DNA of 64,000 nucleotides from Clytia hemisphaerica (GCA_902728285.1 CACVBU010000713.1:434001-498000), one strand, 5' to 3'. Positions 42,801 through 53,655 are shown, numbered from the stretch's first letter. Numbers and translations: made by a program. The notes: generated by a model from the sequence alone, not told the origin.

Positions 42801-45800
42801 GTTTCGTCGCTGCACCGAGGCCGCGAAGGCTATCCAGACATAGAATAACTTATACCATATGCGAAAGACTCGCGCTGCGCAATATGTTTCGTCGCTGCGC
42901 CGAAGCCGCGAAGGCTGTTCCATACATAAAATAACTCATACCATATGCGAAAGACTCGTGCTGTGCGATATGTTTCGTCGCTGCGCCGAAGCCGCGAAGG
43001 CTATCCAGACATAAAATAACTTATACCATATGCGAAAGACTCGCGCTGCGCAATATGTTTCGTCGCTGCGCCGAAGTCGCGAAGGCCATTTCAGACTTAG
43101 AATAACTCATATCACACGCGAAAGGCTTGCGCAGTGCAACATCCTTCGCCGCTACACCGAAGTCGCGAAGGTCATTTCAGACTTAGAATAGCCCCATCAC
43201 ACGTAAAATATGTGCGCTAACTGCGTAAGCCACGCGCAGCGCCGAAGTAAGTGTGCAAATCGTCGCCCCACTCAAATTGTCGTGGTTGGAGTGGTTGTCG
43301 TAGTAGTCGTTGTTGTCGTTGAAGTTGTGGTTGTGGTCGGCAATGTTGTTGTCGTAGTAGGAGTGGTTGTTGTTGTTGTAGGAGTAGTCGTTGTCGGGGT
43401 AGTGGTGGTCGTTGTTGTTGTAGGAATGGTTGTGGTGGTGGTAGGGGTGGTCGTTGTTGTAGTAGGGGTGGTTGTTGTGGTTGTTGTTGTAGGGGGGTGG
43501 TTGGTTGTCGTGTTGTTGTAGGAGTGGTTGTCGTTGTAGGGTCGTTGTGTGGGTCATTGTTGTAGTAGGAGTGGTTGTTGTTGTAGGGGTTGTGGTTGTC
43601 GTTGTAGGGGTGGTCGTTGTTGTAGTAGGAGTGGTTGTTGTTGTAGGGGTGGTGGTTGTCGTTGTAGGAGTGGTAGTTGTCGTTGTAGGAGTGGTCGTTG
43701 TTGTAGATGTTGTCGTAGTCGTTGGAGTGGTTGTTGTTGTAGGGGTGGTCGTTGTCGTAGTCGTTGTAGGGGTGGTTGTTGTAGTAGGAGTGGTCGTTGT
43801 TGTCGTGGTTGTTGTTGGTTCTTTTTTAACTATTTTGAAGCTGTAAGTCCCTTGAGTGTCACAATTGGTTTGTCGAAGAACATCTTTGAAGTTTCTTTGG
43901 TTTGAAAGAGGATGTTGATAAAATTCTTCTTGTCCATTTGACATGCGCACTCGATATTTCATGGTAGGAAATCGATGACCGCTTTCAGGATAATCCAAGA
44001 TGATATATTTGAAGATGATGTAAACAATATTTTCATTCCCAACCGTCATCACTTCGACAAAAGAAAATTTCCCATCGGAAAAAAAATGAAGTTGAGCAAG
44101 CGCAAGGAAATACCCAGTAGTGTTTTCTTTTTCGTCGCTTATAATGTTACAAGGGAAAGCATGTTTTCCATTGTTCTTTGTCTGTCGTATGACGTCGATC
44201 CCAGTGCTGTTCGTGTAGAGCTTAGTTACTGTGACCGACCCTCCAACAGTGATGGGGAAATAAACAGAGGTATCGATAAACGTGGATTCTAATTGTGCAG
44301 TAACTCGACCGTCATAAGGATAAACCTATAAATTAAAATGTAAAGTTTGATTTTTATTAGTAATATTAAATGAACTAAAGTTTGTATAGCCCTACTACTT
44401 TGGGTATATTACGGAATGAATCCAGAAATCATAATTTATACCTCATAACGTCATGATTTTCTGGTATATAACTAAAACAAAGAAATGACTTACCGTCATT
44501 GAGTTTCCACCCAATGTGATTGTTTCTGGTAGATTTGGTGTTGATTGTCCAAGAGGAATATCATATCTCAAATATTTACCAGCACTAGGCGGTGGTGCCC
44601 ATGGCGTTGGAATTTCTGTCCTTGTCGGCGTCTGAGGGTTTGATTTCGAGATTATCTGCTGGTTTTTGAAGTTATGTGTGTAAACAAAGAACCCTGGTTG
44701 TCTGCAAGTACTCTCTTCATCTATATTTGATGAAGTATGCTGGTAATGTTGATCTGATAATGGGATCTCATACGAGTATTTTTGAATCTGGGTGTTTGTT
44801 ATGAATCGATGATATTCGAAGAATATGGCAACTTCATCTTGGTTTCCGAACAATGCAACTTGTGTTTCAATATTGTCTGTTGTACTCGATGTAAGATGAA
44901 CCCCAAGGTAGTAGAATTGTCTATCTTCGTTTTGGTTCAGAAATTGGCTTTGAAAACAGTTTTTGAATGTGGTTTGATCGTTAGTTAGTTGATTAAGAAG
45001 TTCATGATATGAGCTTGACCAGTATGCTTTGAATGATAGAGGATCTGTGGGAATGTCATCAGTCTTGCCAAAGGGGTAGATAGTGTATTGTTTTGATGTG
45101 AAAGTGAATTGAATACCAACCGACGGTGTGACCTACAAATAAATAGAAATTTGCTGTTGTGTTTATGTAATTTGAATACACACTTTATATAAGCAACTCC
45201 AATTTTCGGGTCAGGTCTGGGGTTGCTTAACATTCTACAGTAGCTCATTTCCTGAACAATTTGCTTTGACCACCCCTGATACACACTTTAGGGTCAATGG
45301 TTATCGTTGGCCATGGTTAGATAATTTGGAAAGCTTTTACTTTACGAGATAGTGAAAAAATGGCTAATCTGAACCCTCGAGGCTGCAACCTGTAGTTGTG
45401 TAGTTGTGTAGATTGCCCTCTCATTTGGATGTTTTGCAGTAAGATGGCGGCACATAATCTTTTGACTGAAGCTAACTACAGAGCTCTTAGAGCTAAAGAA
45501 AATCTTCTAAATCTTGATTATGACGAGCTTTTGGTTAAAGCATAGTATAAGAAAGCCGCGGCTGGAATGATGACGCTATTGTTTTTTGTCGTAAATGGAT
45601 GTTCTATCTGTGTCTCCGTGGTTTATAAGAACTAAGTCGAAGGTAACAAAATCTTCAACCTTAAAAGTGTTCATAATCATTCAATTGAAGAACAATTACT
45701 TTTCAAGTCTCAAATTTTTCTCACTATCCTCTCTCTTTACCTTATTTGAAGTATATTTTTATAAATTCCAAATAAATTTTAATAAATTTAGGACCAAATA

Positions 45801-48800
45801 ACACACATTTTATTTAAAAGAACTAATTTTCAAATGTTAAACTTTGAATACTTGCTGTCACCTCAATACTGTTGTTTTTCGAATGGAATTTTCACAGAAT
45901 GCAGCTTGAATATTTATTTACTAATACCAGTAATAATTTTTCAGAATAATCAGGAAGGCATTTCGAGGCACTCAATTTTCTTCAAGTTCTTAAAGCACTG
46001 TCATTCTGACGTTCTAGTACTTTTAAATCAAGAGTCTTTTATTTCACTTTGATGTTATGAATGCGTGAATGATCAAGAGATTTGCGTTTATGAGCAAAAT
46101 TACGTCTAACGAGGGAGTTTTTTAAAAGTCAAATCAAGTTAACAATGGAAATTGTCACTGAACCATAAAAAAATTCGTTCCTACGACATAGATAGAACAA
46201 CAGTAATTCAGCTGTACTCATTCCAGCCGCGGCTTTCTTATACTATGGTTAAAGCAAATTGTGCGTCTATCCATACTCAAAACCTCCAACTCATGTTAGT
46301 GGAAGTTTATAAGAGCGTCAATAATATCGGAAATAAACTAGGCTGGGACCAGTTTGAAATTATCCAGCGTGAAACAGGGAGTGATGATGAGGATAACGAT
46401 TCCCCACGTCCTCCAAAACTTAGAAGAGGCGCTCAAATTAAACTTCCACTGCCAAAAAATGCAGTTTGCTTGAACTCCTTTAACTATCGGGCAGGACAGG
46501 CTTGGAATAGATTGCCCAATGAGACCAAAACATCTGAATCATTAGAGTGCTTTAAAACAAAAATTTTGAAAGCAAAAATATATTGTTCTTGCAAACTGTG
46601 CTCAATCTTTTAATGTTTAGAATTTTTATCCTATATTATTTACTATTAAGTAAATATTGGATTGTCATGTTGGTTTGAATTAGTCTTTTGTACTATTTTG
46701 TTTTGTACCAACGTTGAATAAAGAATAAATAAAAAAATAAATAAAATAGATTTTTGAGTTGTTTCAATCAAGGCAACCCTGGTCCCAGAATGCTGAAGAC
46801 CTAAGGTGAGGAATTTCAATATATTTAGCAACTTCATTATGCACGGAGCGAGCGTTAGCGAGCGGAGTGCGACTCTTTTGGCAAACGCATGCGCGTAAGC
46901 AAAATTTACAAAATTTCAATGATATGCGGGCCCAAAAAATGAAATTCAGTTTTTTCTCACGATTTTTTTCGTCTAGCCGCTATTCCGCTGTGTTTAGCCT
47001 CTGGAATGTTTCAATTTTGAAAATTTCGTGAAAATTAGCGTTTTTTAAGAAGAAGTCGTTGCAGTGTCAATCTTTCGCAAATTTAAAAACCCACTTTCCC
47101 TTGGAAAAAATTTACATTTTTTGTTTTTTTGGGACCCTTGGGGCATAACCGCAAAAATTCCTAAATTTGCGAATTGACCGTTGATAACATTAGGGGTAAA
47201 GGGACCCAATGACGTCACGGGTTTGGGAAAAAACTTCAAAATGCGATATCTCGAGTTTGAAGAAGAGTTGAGAGGTTTTATGGGGAATAAGATGGGAGGA
47301 TTTATAAGGCTTGAAAACGACTTTCAAATTTGGCTAAATATTTGGGCATTTTCAGTTGATGACGTCATAAAATTAGAAAACATGCGATATCTCGAGTTTG
47401 AAGAGGAGTTGGGAGGTCGTTGACCCCTCATTCCATCGGGAATTTTATGGGGAATGAGATGGGAGGGTTTATAAGGCATGAGTAGGATTTTCAAATTTGG
47501 CTGGATTTTTAGCCATTTTCAGCTGGATGACGTCATCAAAACAAAAAAAATGCGATAACTCGAGATTGGAAAGGAGTTTGGAAATGGCTAACCCCTCTTT
47601 GGATCGGAAAATTTATCGAAAATGCAATGAGAGAGGTGTTATGAGGCTTTAGGACGACTATAAATATAAATTGGCTAACATTTGGGTAAGCGGTGTGAGA
47701 AAATCAGAACAAAACAGCCGAAAAGAACTGAACTCTCGGAATAAATAATGCTAATGGGAAAACGTAAAAAAAACAAACTATTTTTTGATGAGCTCTTATT
47801 CTATTCTTTCCAAAAAGTCAGTGAAATTAAATCTGATGAAATATAAAGAAATTATTACAAAAATACTCGACACACATGTGACACAACCCAAAGCCAAAGC
47901 AGATAAATTCAGCTTTTGGCACTTTCGTTCGTGAAAACCAAACAGTTTTTTTTTATCAATACAATGCATGCATAAAAACTTGAAATTCTTTAATACTTGT
48001 CAAGAATATTTTCCATAACAAAACAAGGGAAATTCAATGTTTTTGATTAAACCATGGTAACGAGGGATTTTTGTAAAAGGTCTCTCGTGTCTCTCCCAGC
48101 CAAATCTCCACAAAACTGTGTCTTTTTGACTTTTCAGCATCAATTCTGCAACAAATTTTACGACAACAACGACACGTTTACAGCTTGACAATAAAGTTAA
48201 AAGTCGAGAAGTTTCCCATTTAGTTTTTGTTGCAAAAATGTTGTTTCAGACCATTTATAGCTATTTAAACCACTATGCAAATTTCTCTCATCCATGCATT
48301 GAAACAAAAACATCGAAAAGTGTTATTAATCTTATAGAGAAACGCAATGATGAAGAATTTCTTCTCAATCGAAAAAATACAATACATCTTCTTTTTCTAC
48401 GTATAATGGTAATTTCACATCTCTGAAAAAGCTGCTGCATTTATTTTGAAACTTCTGCAAAAAAAATGTTTATTTATTTTGATGTGCATATTTTCGGCGG
48501 GAACTTAATTGTCGAATGTCCAATCTAACGTTCGAATCTAACAAGATTTTCGAACAAAAACATTCGAAATTATAGAGACCCGGAATTCTCGAGTTATTCT
48601 TTCCAAGTTAAAAAACCGAGTAATCCCGAGTTATAACGTCATTTCACATTTCATAACTCGGTTTATTTTGCTTCCTTTAACTTTATTTTCATTTTTCCAC
48701 TTTGGAATTTTTGGTTTCTTTTACTGTCCGAGTAATTTTTCATTTTGTAACTCGTGAATTTTTTATTTTACTTCCTTTAGCTTTCCGAGTTATTTTTGAT

Positions 48801-51800
48801 TTTCTAACTCGGGAAATTGTGCCTTCTTTAACTATGCGAGTTATTTTTCCTTTTTTAACTCGGGAATTGTTACTTCCTTTAACTTTCTGTAAATAGATTT
48901 ACGTCATCAGATTCGCAGTACTTTGAGTTCTGATCCGTTTTAAGTTGTAATTTTTAGATTTAGGGAAGTTTAGATTTTCGGAATTTCTTTGGGATTTGGG
49001 ATTTTCGGAAAAAAAGCACGATTTTCTTTTAAGCAGCGGATTGATAGCCTCTACCACCTCTTCTTACATAACTAGTGGGCTTGGGGCGTCTACCCGGCGT
49101 CTATAGAATCCCTTTCGCTTTGCGAACACGAGACTCGTTCTCCGTGCGTAACCCCTTTTACGATTGATTTTACCATTCTCATTATATTGAGATAATAAGA
49201 TATGTAAGATACTTCGAAGTAATAAAAATGACACTTTCTTTAGAAAAAGTACAAAATTGTTTTATGACTGGTTAACGACCAACCAAATCAAATAAGAGCT
49301 TGTAAAAACGCCATCTCGTCCTGAGATAATGAAAGGTTTATTACAGCAGAGGGATGCAATGGTTATGAGAAAGATGGAATTCTTATCGGAATAAATACAT
49401 CCATCAATTTCACATATAAAAGTATAAAATTTGAGACGTGATCAGGCCATAGTGTTAAGTGAGTTTCCTGTAATTATAATACAGAAATGGAACGTGATTT
49501 AAAAACAGCAATTATCATCTGCATACCTTTCTGACGACATTTACCTAAACAAAAGTCTACTTTGTTATGTAAGCCAATCATCTGAAACCACATTTCCTTG
49601 TCCTCTACGTTCTAACTAACTAGATCACAGTGTGGATGTAAACCACACTGAAACGACTGCCTTCCATCACGCATCACGCTCGCGAAAGAGCGCACGTACA
49701 CTATTAACGCCTACATGTCATCTCCAGTACATTTTAGATTATTCATTGAAAACACATTACAATATAGTCATTTTTCATGTCTCGATTATTCAATTCCGAA
49801 TAAAAGACATTCAGGGAAAAAAAAAGAGAAGCACCTGGGTAATCTAGTTAAAAAAACCGAAAGTAAATGGTAGACAAAGTAGTGAGCCAAGGCAAAACGA
49901 GATTAGCGTACCAATATGAAAGAAACCGCCTCCGGCGGTCGATTATTAACTGGCAGACAGGGTTTTCATTCTAGAGTGCATGTTGTAATAGTGTAAGATT
50001 GTGCCAGAGAAATGGGATGGAATAGAAAAAGTGCTTCTCTGATTACCCGAAGTGTTCTGATCGTGTCTATTGAAAACTCCTTTGTTTTACGCAGTAGCGG
50101 CCTGGCTTAATTTTCTTGGTGGTGCAAACTATGAAATTGGCGCCCCTGATATTTTTGTCCTTACTTGCGCCCTCCATATTAAGTGAAAATATTAAACTGT
50201 AAAATCAGTGACTGATTGAAAGTAACGCCCGGAATCTTTGAGTTAAAAAACTTTTATTTATACGAAGGTGGTGGTAATAATGTTTTCGTTTTTACTATAC
50301 TTTTTTTATTTGTCATAGCGCTGTGAACCCAAGTTAAGTTAGGGCCTATTCCCTGTGCTAAGGAAGGTTCACCTGCTCCTCCTCCTTCCTAGTTATTATT
50401 TAAACTTTGTTCAATTTTCAACTTTTAAAATTTCCAAAAATGCCCTAATTTATCCCGATTTAGCACCAAAAATAAAGCTCTTGAAATAGAAAACATGAGC
50501 TGTTGATACTTGAAATGGAAATTTTATACCTAGCAAGTCGATTTTTTGTTTTCTAAAACTTTATCAGCAAATTGCGACCTGATCCTGATAATCTTTAAGC
50601 TTCTTTGCGCCGCTGGTCTTACTGTACTTTAAAGATCAATGGCCGAAAGAGGAACCAAAAGCTCGAAAGTTTGCAAGAATAAGGGTATTTTATTTTTTAA
50701 TTTAGGCGCCGCAGGGAAAAAAAATTTTGGTGTAAGAAACGTCAAACAGCTTAAAAGATCTTCTAAAAAGAAAAAAGTTAGACAGCATAAGACCACAAAA
50801 ACCACATTGGGCATCAACAAGTTTCGATCTTTTTGGCAATTTCTTATTTTGGGGGTGATCACCCTCTTTAACCCCTGGTGGACACAATGTTGATAGTAGT
50901 TTTGAAAAAATTTGAGAGAAAGAATGCAAGAGAAAAATAAAAGAAAGCGCCGCAGGCGAAAAAAATTAACATTGCACTTATTGAAGGCGCTATAAACTTG
51001 TCGAAGGGCGCCAAATCGCCCAGTTAAACAGCAACAAAATTTTGGCGCCCCCTTGAAAAGCTCTTTTGGCGCCCCTTTCAGATCTTTCTGGATGGTGCAC
51101 TGCACACCCTGCACCCCCTGCCAGGCCGCCACTGTGTTTTAGCTTTAATTTGGTTGTTACAAAAAGTTCAAAAAAAAACGGCTCGCCATGCGAAGAAGGC
51201 TGGTTTCTATATGCTGTGTTCATAAATGTGGTTTTATGTTTTTCGTTTTTGATCCATTACTTTTTAAACTTTCAGTATCCAGTAACAAATTTTACACTAA
51301 CCTGTAGTCTTAAAAATTCTCATCACAATGATACCAAATTATTTCTAAAAAAATTGATAGAAATTCATCAAAGATAGATTTGATTTCTTATTTTCGTGCA
51401 CTTTAGCTTTTAATCTAATTATGCGGTCATGATGCCGTTATATCATTAGAATCGCTAGAAAATTCTGAGCAAGAAAATATAGGTATCTTTTGGTATAAAA
51501 GAGGTCTCCCCAATGACGAGCCGTTTGTCTATTGTTCTGAAGAAGCTGTTTTTCCATCTCTTTACATTCCTCTGATTGTTCTTAATAAGAGATGATCGTA
51601 AAATAAAGCTAGAGGCGATAGTCCTAAATAGGTGGCTATGCAACTTTAGTTGTTGTTAGCTTAGAAGGTAACCTTGCAAACAGACTCTGTAATCGCAGTT
51701 TTAATACACCTCCTTCTCACAGACCCTGTAGGATTTTTCCAACAGTGGGGATGAAAATAATGGACTGAAACACGATGGGGATTGATATTTCCATATTTTT

Positions 51801-53410
51801 TATGCCTCGGGATTTAAATTCTTTTGTTTTCAAGTTATCATTGGTTTATTTGATTATTTTCAGTGGGGAAAAAAATTGGAGTTAATTTTCCACCGGGGAC
51901 GATCATTTTGGTCAGTTTTTTTAGTGGGAAGGGATCTTAGTGGGTCTGCGAGAAGGGGGTGTTTCAATCGAACAAGGTGATTGCTCAATATATTTTTCAT
52001 ACCATGAAGATAGGATCGGTAGAATTTTGACAGTCCCTATTTGTTTTCAATCAATGCCATAGAGAACAAAATTTTAAAAAGCCACAAATGATTTTTAAGT
52101 GCTTTATTTCAAATTTTTACCCACTGACTAAAAATTCACTGGGACAAATTCATTCATTTAATTCAATCGGAAGTTATAAATCAGGAAAAGAAGCACTTAC
52201 AAAAAAGTCTTAATCTCCACCCCACCCATAATCCCAGTAAAACAAACACATAGTGTTGTTCAAACATTATGGAAAATAAAATTTGGACAAGGATTGTTGA
52301 TTTTCTCACTGAAACGCTTATAACTGCGATGAAGTGCAAGCTCTCCCCAAAAGAGTTAGCCGAGCTTCCACACTTATAAAACACTCCACGAGTTTGATGA
52401 AAATTGAATTATTTTTTTAAAAACTAGCCCATCCAAGTTGAACGTCATAAATTAAGCAAATATTTTGATACCAAGAAAAAAGGAGCTTTTAATTTGAGGG
52501 ACTCCCTAATAACCTGAAAGACTTGGTTATTTCAGCTGGCTCAAGAACTGAGGCTTAAAAGATGAAGTCACGAAAAATGATTTAATAAAATTGATAAAGT
52601 TTATACATCTGGTTTCACGTAAGCAGAGTTCGTACAGAAATTTTATCAATTCAATTCCATCCCCCATTTTGTTCGAAGTTTAATCTATCTCTCAATAGGA
52701 AGCCTTGTTGAGCCTCAAACCTACATTTTTCTTTACCCTGTACTACCTAATTAATGCCATGCTACTCCATTGAATCAATTATACAATATGCTTGTTGGAA
52801 CTTATCATGCTAATTATTTTATCTACGTTTGCCTGAGTTGGGGATTGGGCCATTCCATTTTATATCCATACAGGGGGTGGAACATTTCCAGGGGGTAATA
52901 GACTCATTTTTGTTCGTCCACCCTTACTTTTAAGGCATGAAAATAATTTCTCCAAGACTTATTTTACAAATTTTGCCATTTTCCAGGGGGGTATCACCAC
53001 ATTTCTAAAAATCTTTTTGTTTTGCCTTAAAAAGGTTCGTCTACCCCCATGTATGGAAATTTAATTGAACAGCCTATTAGGAGCCTAAATTCCATTCCCT
53101 TTAAGTGTAAACTTTCGAGGTCATTTCTATAATAGTCTAAATGACGCTGACGTGGTGTCCATGTGGTGGCAAAGGGAGTGTATAGAAGTGAATTTGACTG
53201 TAGATGATTTTCTGAAGATATCAGAATTGATTCCATACTAACCTCAACGGTAAAATTGTTGTTGAACTTGATTACTCGATTCAATTTTTTATCAACAAGC
53301 ATCTTTTCTGATTGTTCAGCAATTGACTGAGGTATCCATAAACCATTTATTGAAAAAATCAAGTTTGAACACGCCAAGAAAACTACCAAGAATATCCTCT
53401 GATCCTTCAT
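39534..53410 (-). CDS. Single-pass membrane receptor: signal peptide, Thr-rich stalk, TSP1-like, SEA-like, EGF, TM, tyrosine-motif tail
   Basis: Seven exons in transcription order: 53243-53410, 44494-45132, about 43272-44325, 41501-42049 (or 42031), 40600-40728, 40165-40312, 39534-39885; about 1,010 residues. All phases agree (0, 0, 1, 1, 1, 2). Order: signal peptide (FLVVFLACSNLIFSING); two extracellular exons of unknown fold; Thr/Pro tract; a WSKW-containing four-Cys TSP1-like segment; a SEA-like domain; one six-Cys EGF repeat; a hydrophobic helix (MAIIIVLCLMGVFLLILILL) with a basic stop-transfer RWLRRR; and an acidic tail with tyrosines. A cell-surface adhesion or mucin-like receptor is inferred. 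No orthologue is recognised. The weak points are the 8.1-kb first intron and the exon 3 donor. Confidence 0.8.
40165..40312 (-). CDS. Receptor gene exon 6: transmembrane helix
   Basis: Encodes SSFPVHMAIIIVLCLMGVFL and onward, a helix of about 23 residues closed by CRWLRRRDKE, so the C-terminus is cytoplasmic. The acceptor is at 40313-40314, and donor GTATGG follows YYG in phase 2. Confidence 0.93.
40600..40728 (-). CDS. Receptor gene exon 5: EGF-like repeat
   Basis: 43 codons with six cysteines in the EGF order: VCKEKDPC, AHC, ACQCMDGYEGDGF, SC. The DVDVC start is like calcium-binding EGF repeats, though the full calcium motif is not complete. Phase 1 on both sides, the usual class 1-1 EGF exon that can be shuffled between genes. 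Confidence 0.92.
41501..42049 (-). CDS. Receptor gene exon 4: TSP1-like segment and SEA-like domain
   Basis: Starts at 42049 or 42031 (both acceptors are phase 1) and ends at donor GTAGAG. The first part has KWSKWNPSSECF and FKRSC, and four cysteines in all, a degenerate thrombospondin type 1 repeat. The rest resembles a SEA domain: KVRVVDMKFEG, LIIIARITLKKLFLNKG, then KIGSLIIEYVV at 41634-41662, where Gly-Ser followed by aliphatic residues is the SEA self-cleavage site. It ends in YSHIS. Confidence 0.78.
42110..43225. repeat. GC-rich minisatellite, about 85-bp units in both orientations
   Basis: Intron 3 of the receptor gene holds repeated blocks built on GCGCTGCGCAATATGTTTCG, CGCCGAAGCCGCGAAGG and an AT-rich spacer ending CATATGCGAAAGAC. 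About six head-to-tail units lie at 42680-43140 with a period of 84-87. More diverged and inverted units lie at 42140-42300 and 42575-42640. It is CpG-rich in otherwise AT-rich DNA. Confidence 0.9.
43272..44325 (-). CDS. Receptor gene exon 3: extracellular domain plus Thr-rich/Asn-His-Tyr-rich tract
   Basis: From an acceptor TTATAG at 44326, the exon reads VYPYDGRVTAQLESTF onward, with cysteines in FPCNII and TNCDTQG, to KIVKKEP. A Thr/Pro tract of ACN codons then runs to about 43555, as in mucin stalks. Past that point the same frame becomes Gln-, then Asn/His/Tyr-rich. The donor is uncertain: there is no GT in the tract, and the first (a|GTGGGG at 43271) gives phase 1, which fits exon 4. 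The Thr frame itself hits a TGA at that donor. Confidence 0.7.
44494..45132 (-). CDS. Receptor gene exon 2: extracellular domain, unknown fold
   Basis: 639 nt, phase 0 on both sides, with a good acceptor (TTATTTGTAG) and donor (GTAAGT). It encodes 213 residues with few cysteines (NCFQSQF, STCRQPGF) and beta-rich character (FTFTSKQYTIYPFG, QVALFGNQDEVAIFFEY). A Pro-rich segment, PTPWAPPPSAG, comes near the end. No domain is recognised. Confidence 0.8.
45444..46613 (+). pseudogene. LINE reverse-transcriptase C-terminal relic, split by an insertion
   Basis: The 5' part (45444-45541) reads RALRAKENLLNLDYDELL and the 3' part (from 46247) reads ANCASIHTQNLQLMLVEVYK. Together these have the pattern of the region after the polymerase domain in LINE proteins (Y-x-x-L-L-x-K-A-N, S-I-H-x-x-N-L-Q). 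The end, QAWNRLPNETKTSESLECFK, is the typical LINE C-terminus. A 705-bp element (45542-46246) with a 9-bp duplication separates the parts in frame. Everything upstream is missing, so it is inactive. Confidence 0.75.
45542..46246. mobile_element. 705-bp TIR element inserted in the LINE relic, 9-bp target duplication
   Basis: The ends are a perfect 29-bp inverted repeat starting ATAGTATAAGAAAGCCGCGG, flanked by GGTTAAAGC at 45533-45541 and 46247-46255. The interior is AT-rich with no meaningful ORF. A 9-bp duplication suggests Mutator-like mobilisation. Confidence 0.88.
47205..47660 (+). repeat. Tandem repeat of about 150-170 bp with TGACGTCA palindromes
   Basis: Three imperfect units, each with ATGCGATA(T/A)CTCGAG and TTATGGGGAAT-type blocks. 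TGACGTCA lies exactly at 47210-47217, 47360-47367 and 47528-47535. That octamer is the CRE/ATF site; function is unproven. Confidence 0.75.
48640..48890 (+). repeat. Tandem repeat of about 60 bp (CGAGTTA/TAACTCG units)
   Basis: About four units, each with CGAGTTATTTTT, TTTTCTAACTCGGGAA and ACTTCCTTTAACTTT. CGAGTTA and its complement TAACTCG alternate. Non-coding. Confidence 0.8.
50092..51134. mobile_element. hAT-like non-autonomous element, 1.04 kb
   Basis: Ends CAGTAGCGGCCTGGC and, reverse-complemented, CAGTGGCGGCCTGGC, with imperfect 8-bp flanks (TGTTTTAC/TGTTTTAG). CAGTGGCGG is a common hAT terminus. The frames inside (84 residues plus, 167 residues minus) resemble no transposase. Confidence 0.7.
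51692..51972. mobile_element. MITE with about 30-bp TIRs
   Basis: Left ...ACACCTCCTTCTCACAGACC and right, reverse-complemented, ...ACACCCCCTTCTCGCAGACC are inverted. A right-end relative with GGTTTGTGACACAGGGGTGT lies at about 54500-54578. Non-coding. Confidence 0.65.
52846..53074. mobile_element. MITE next to receptor exon 1
   Basis: Left GGGCCATTCCATTTTATATC and right, reverse-complemented, GGCTGTTCAATTAAATTTCC, followed in both by CATACA and a G run. About 36 bp of imperfect inverted repeat, ending about 170 bases inside intron 1 from the exon 1 donor. Confidence 0.6.
53243..53410 (-). CDS. Receptor gene exon 1: signal peptide
   Basis: ATG at 53410 starts MKDQRIFLVVFLACSNLIFS, a typical basic-then-hydrophobic signal peptide, followed by LWIPQSIAEQSEKM. 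The donor GTTAGT after NNNFTVE ends in phase 0 and joins exon 44494-45132 to read FTVEVTPSVGIQF. The joining exon is 8.1 kb away, so the link is inferred from phase, orientation and the need for a secreted N-terminus. Confidence 0.65.
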
Positions 53411-53655
53411 TTTATATTCAAAGGTACGTGGTCACACTATGAATCTCAATCCAAACCTCTAGCAAAATAATGTTTTAATTATAAGTTCCCTAATGATGAA
53501 TCTAAAGAAACATTTTTCATATTTTCAACGAATCTGATTTCTGATTCTCTCAGCATTTCATCTAAAGTGTTTCATCGATGAAAAATCTTTAATTGTTTTC
53601 ATGCTGTCATCAATTCTTCTTCATCAATAATTCTTGAGAAAAAATTTCAAGCAAA

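Larger units (their letters stand above)
45133..53242 (-). other. Receptor gene intron 1 (8.1 kb)
   Basis: No exon of either strand is recognised inside. Contents: an interrupted LINE relic (45444-46613), two tandem-repeat arrays (47205-47660, 48640-48890), a hAT-like element (50092-51134) and two smaller inverted-repeat elements (51692-51972, 52846-53074). The remaining stretches, including 49200-50090 and 52000-52840, show nothing I can name. Confidence 0.6.

Noticed and set aside
43210..43905. Val/Gly-rich and Cys/Arg-rich plus-strand ORFs of 103-118 residues
   Set aside because: Antisense shadows of the Thr-codon repeats of the minus-strand receptor exon.
46845..49165. A larger element bounded by GCACGGAGCGAG and its inverted partner CTCGTTCTCCGTGC
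   Set aside because: The inverted match is short and imperfect and no target duplication was found.
50629..51132. 167-residue minus-strand ORF with apparent membrane segments
   Set aside because: Starts in the terminal repeat of the hAT-like element and looks like a translation of non-coding transposon sequence.
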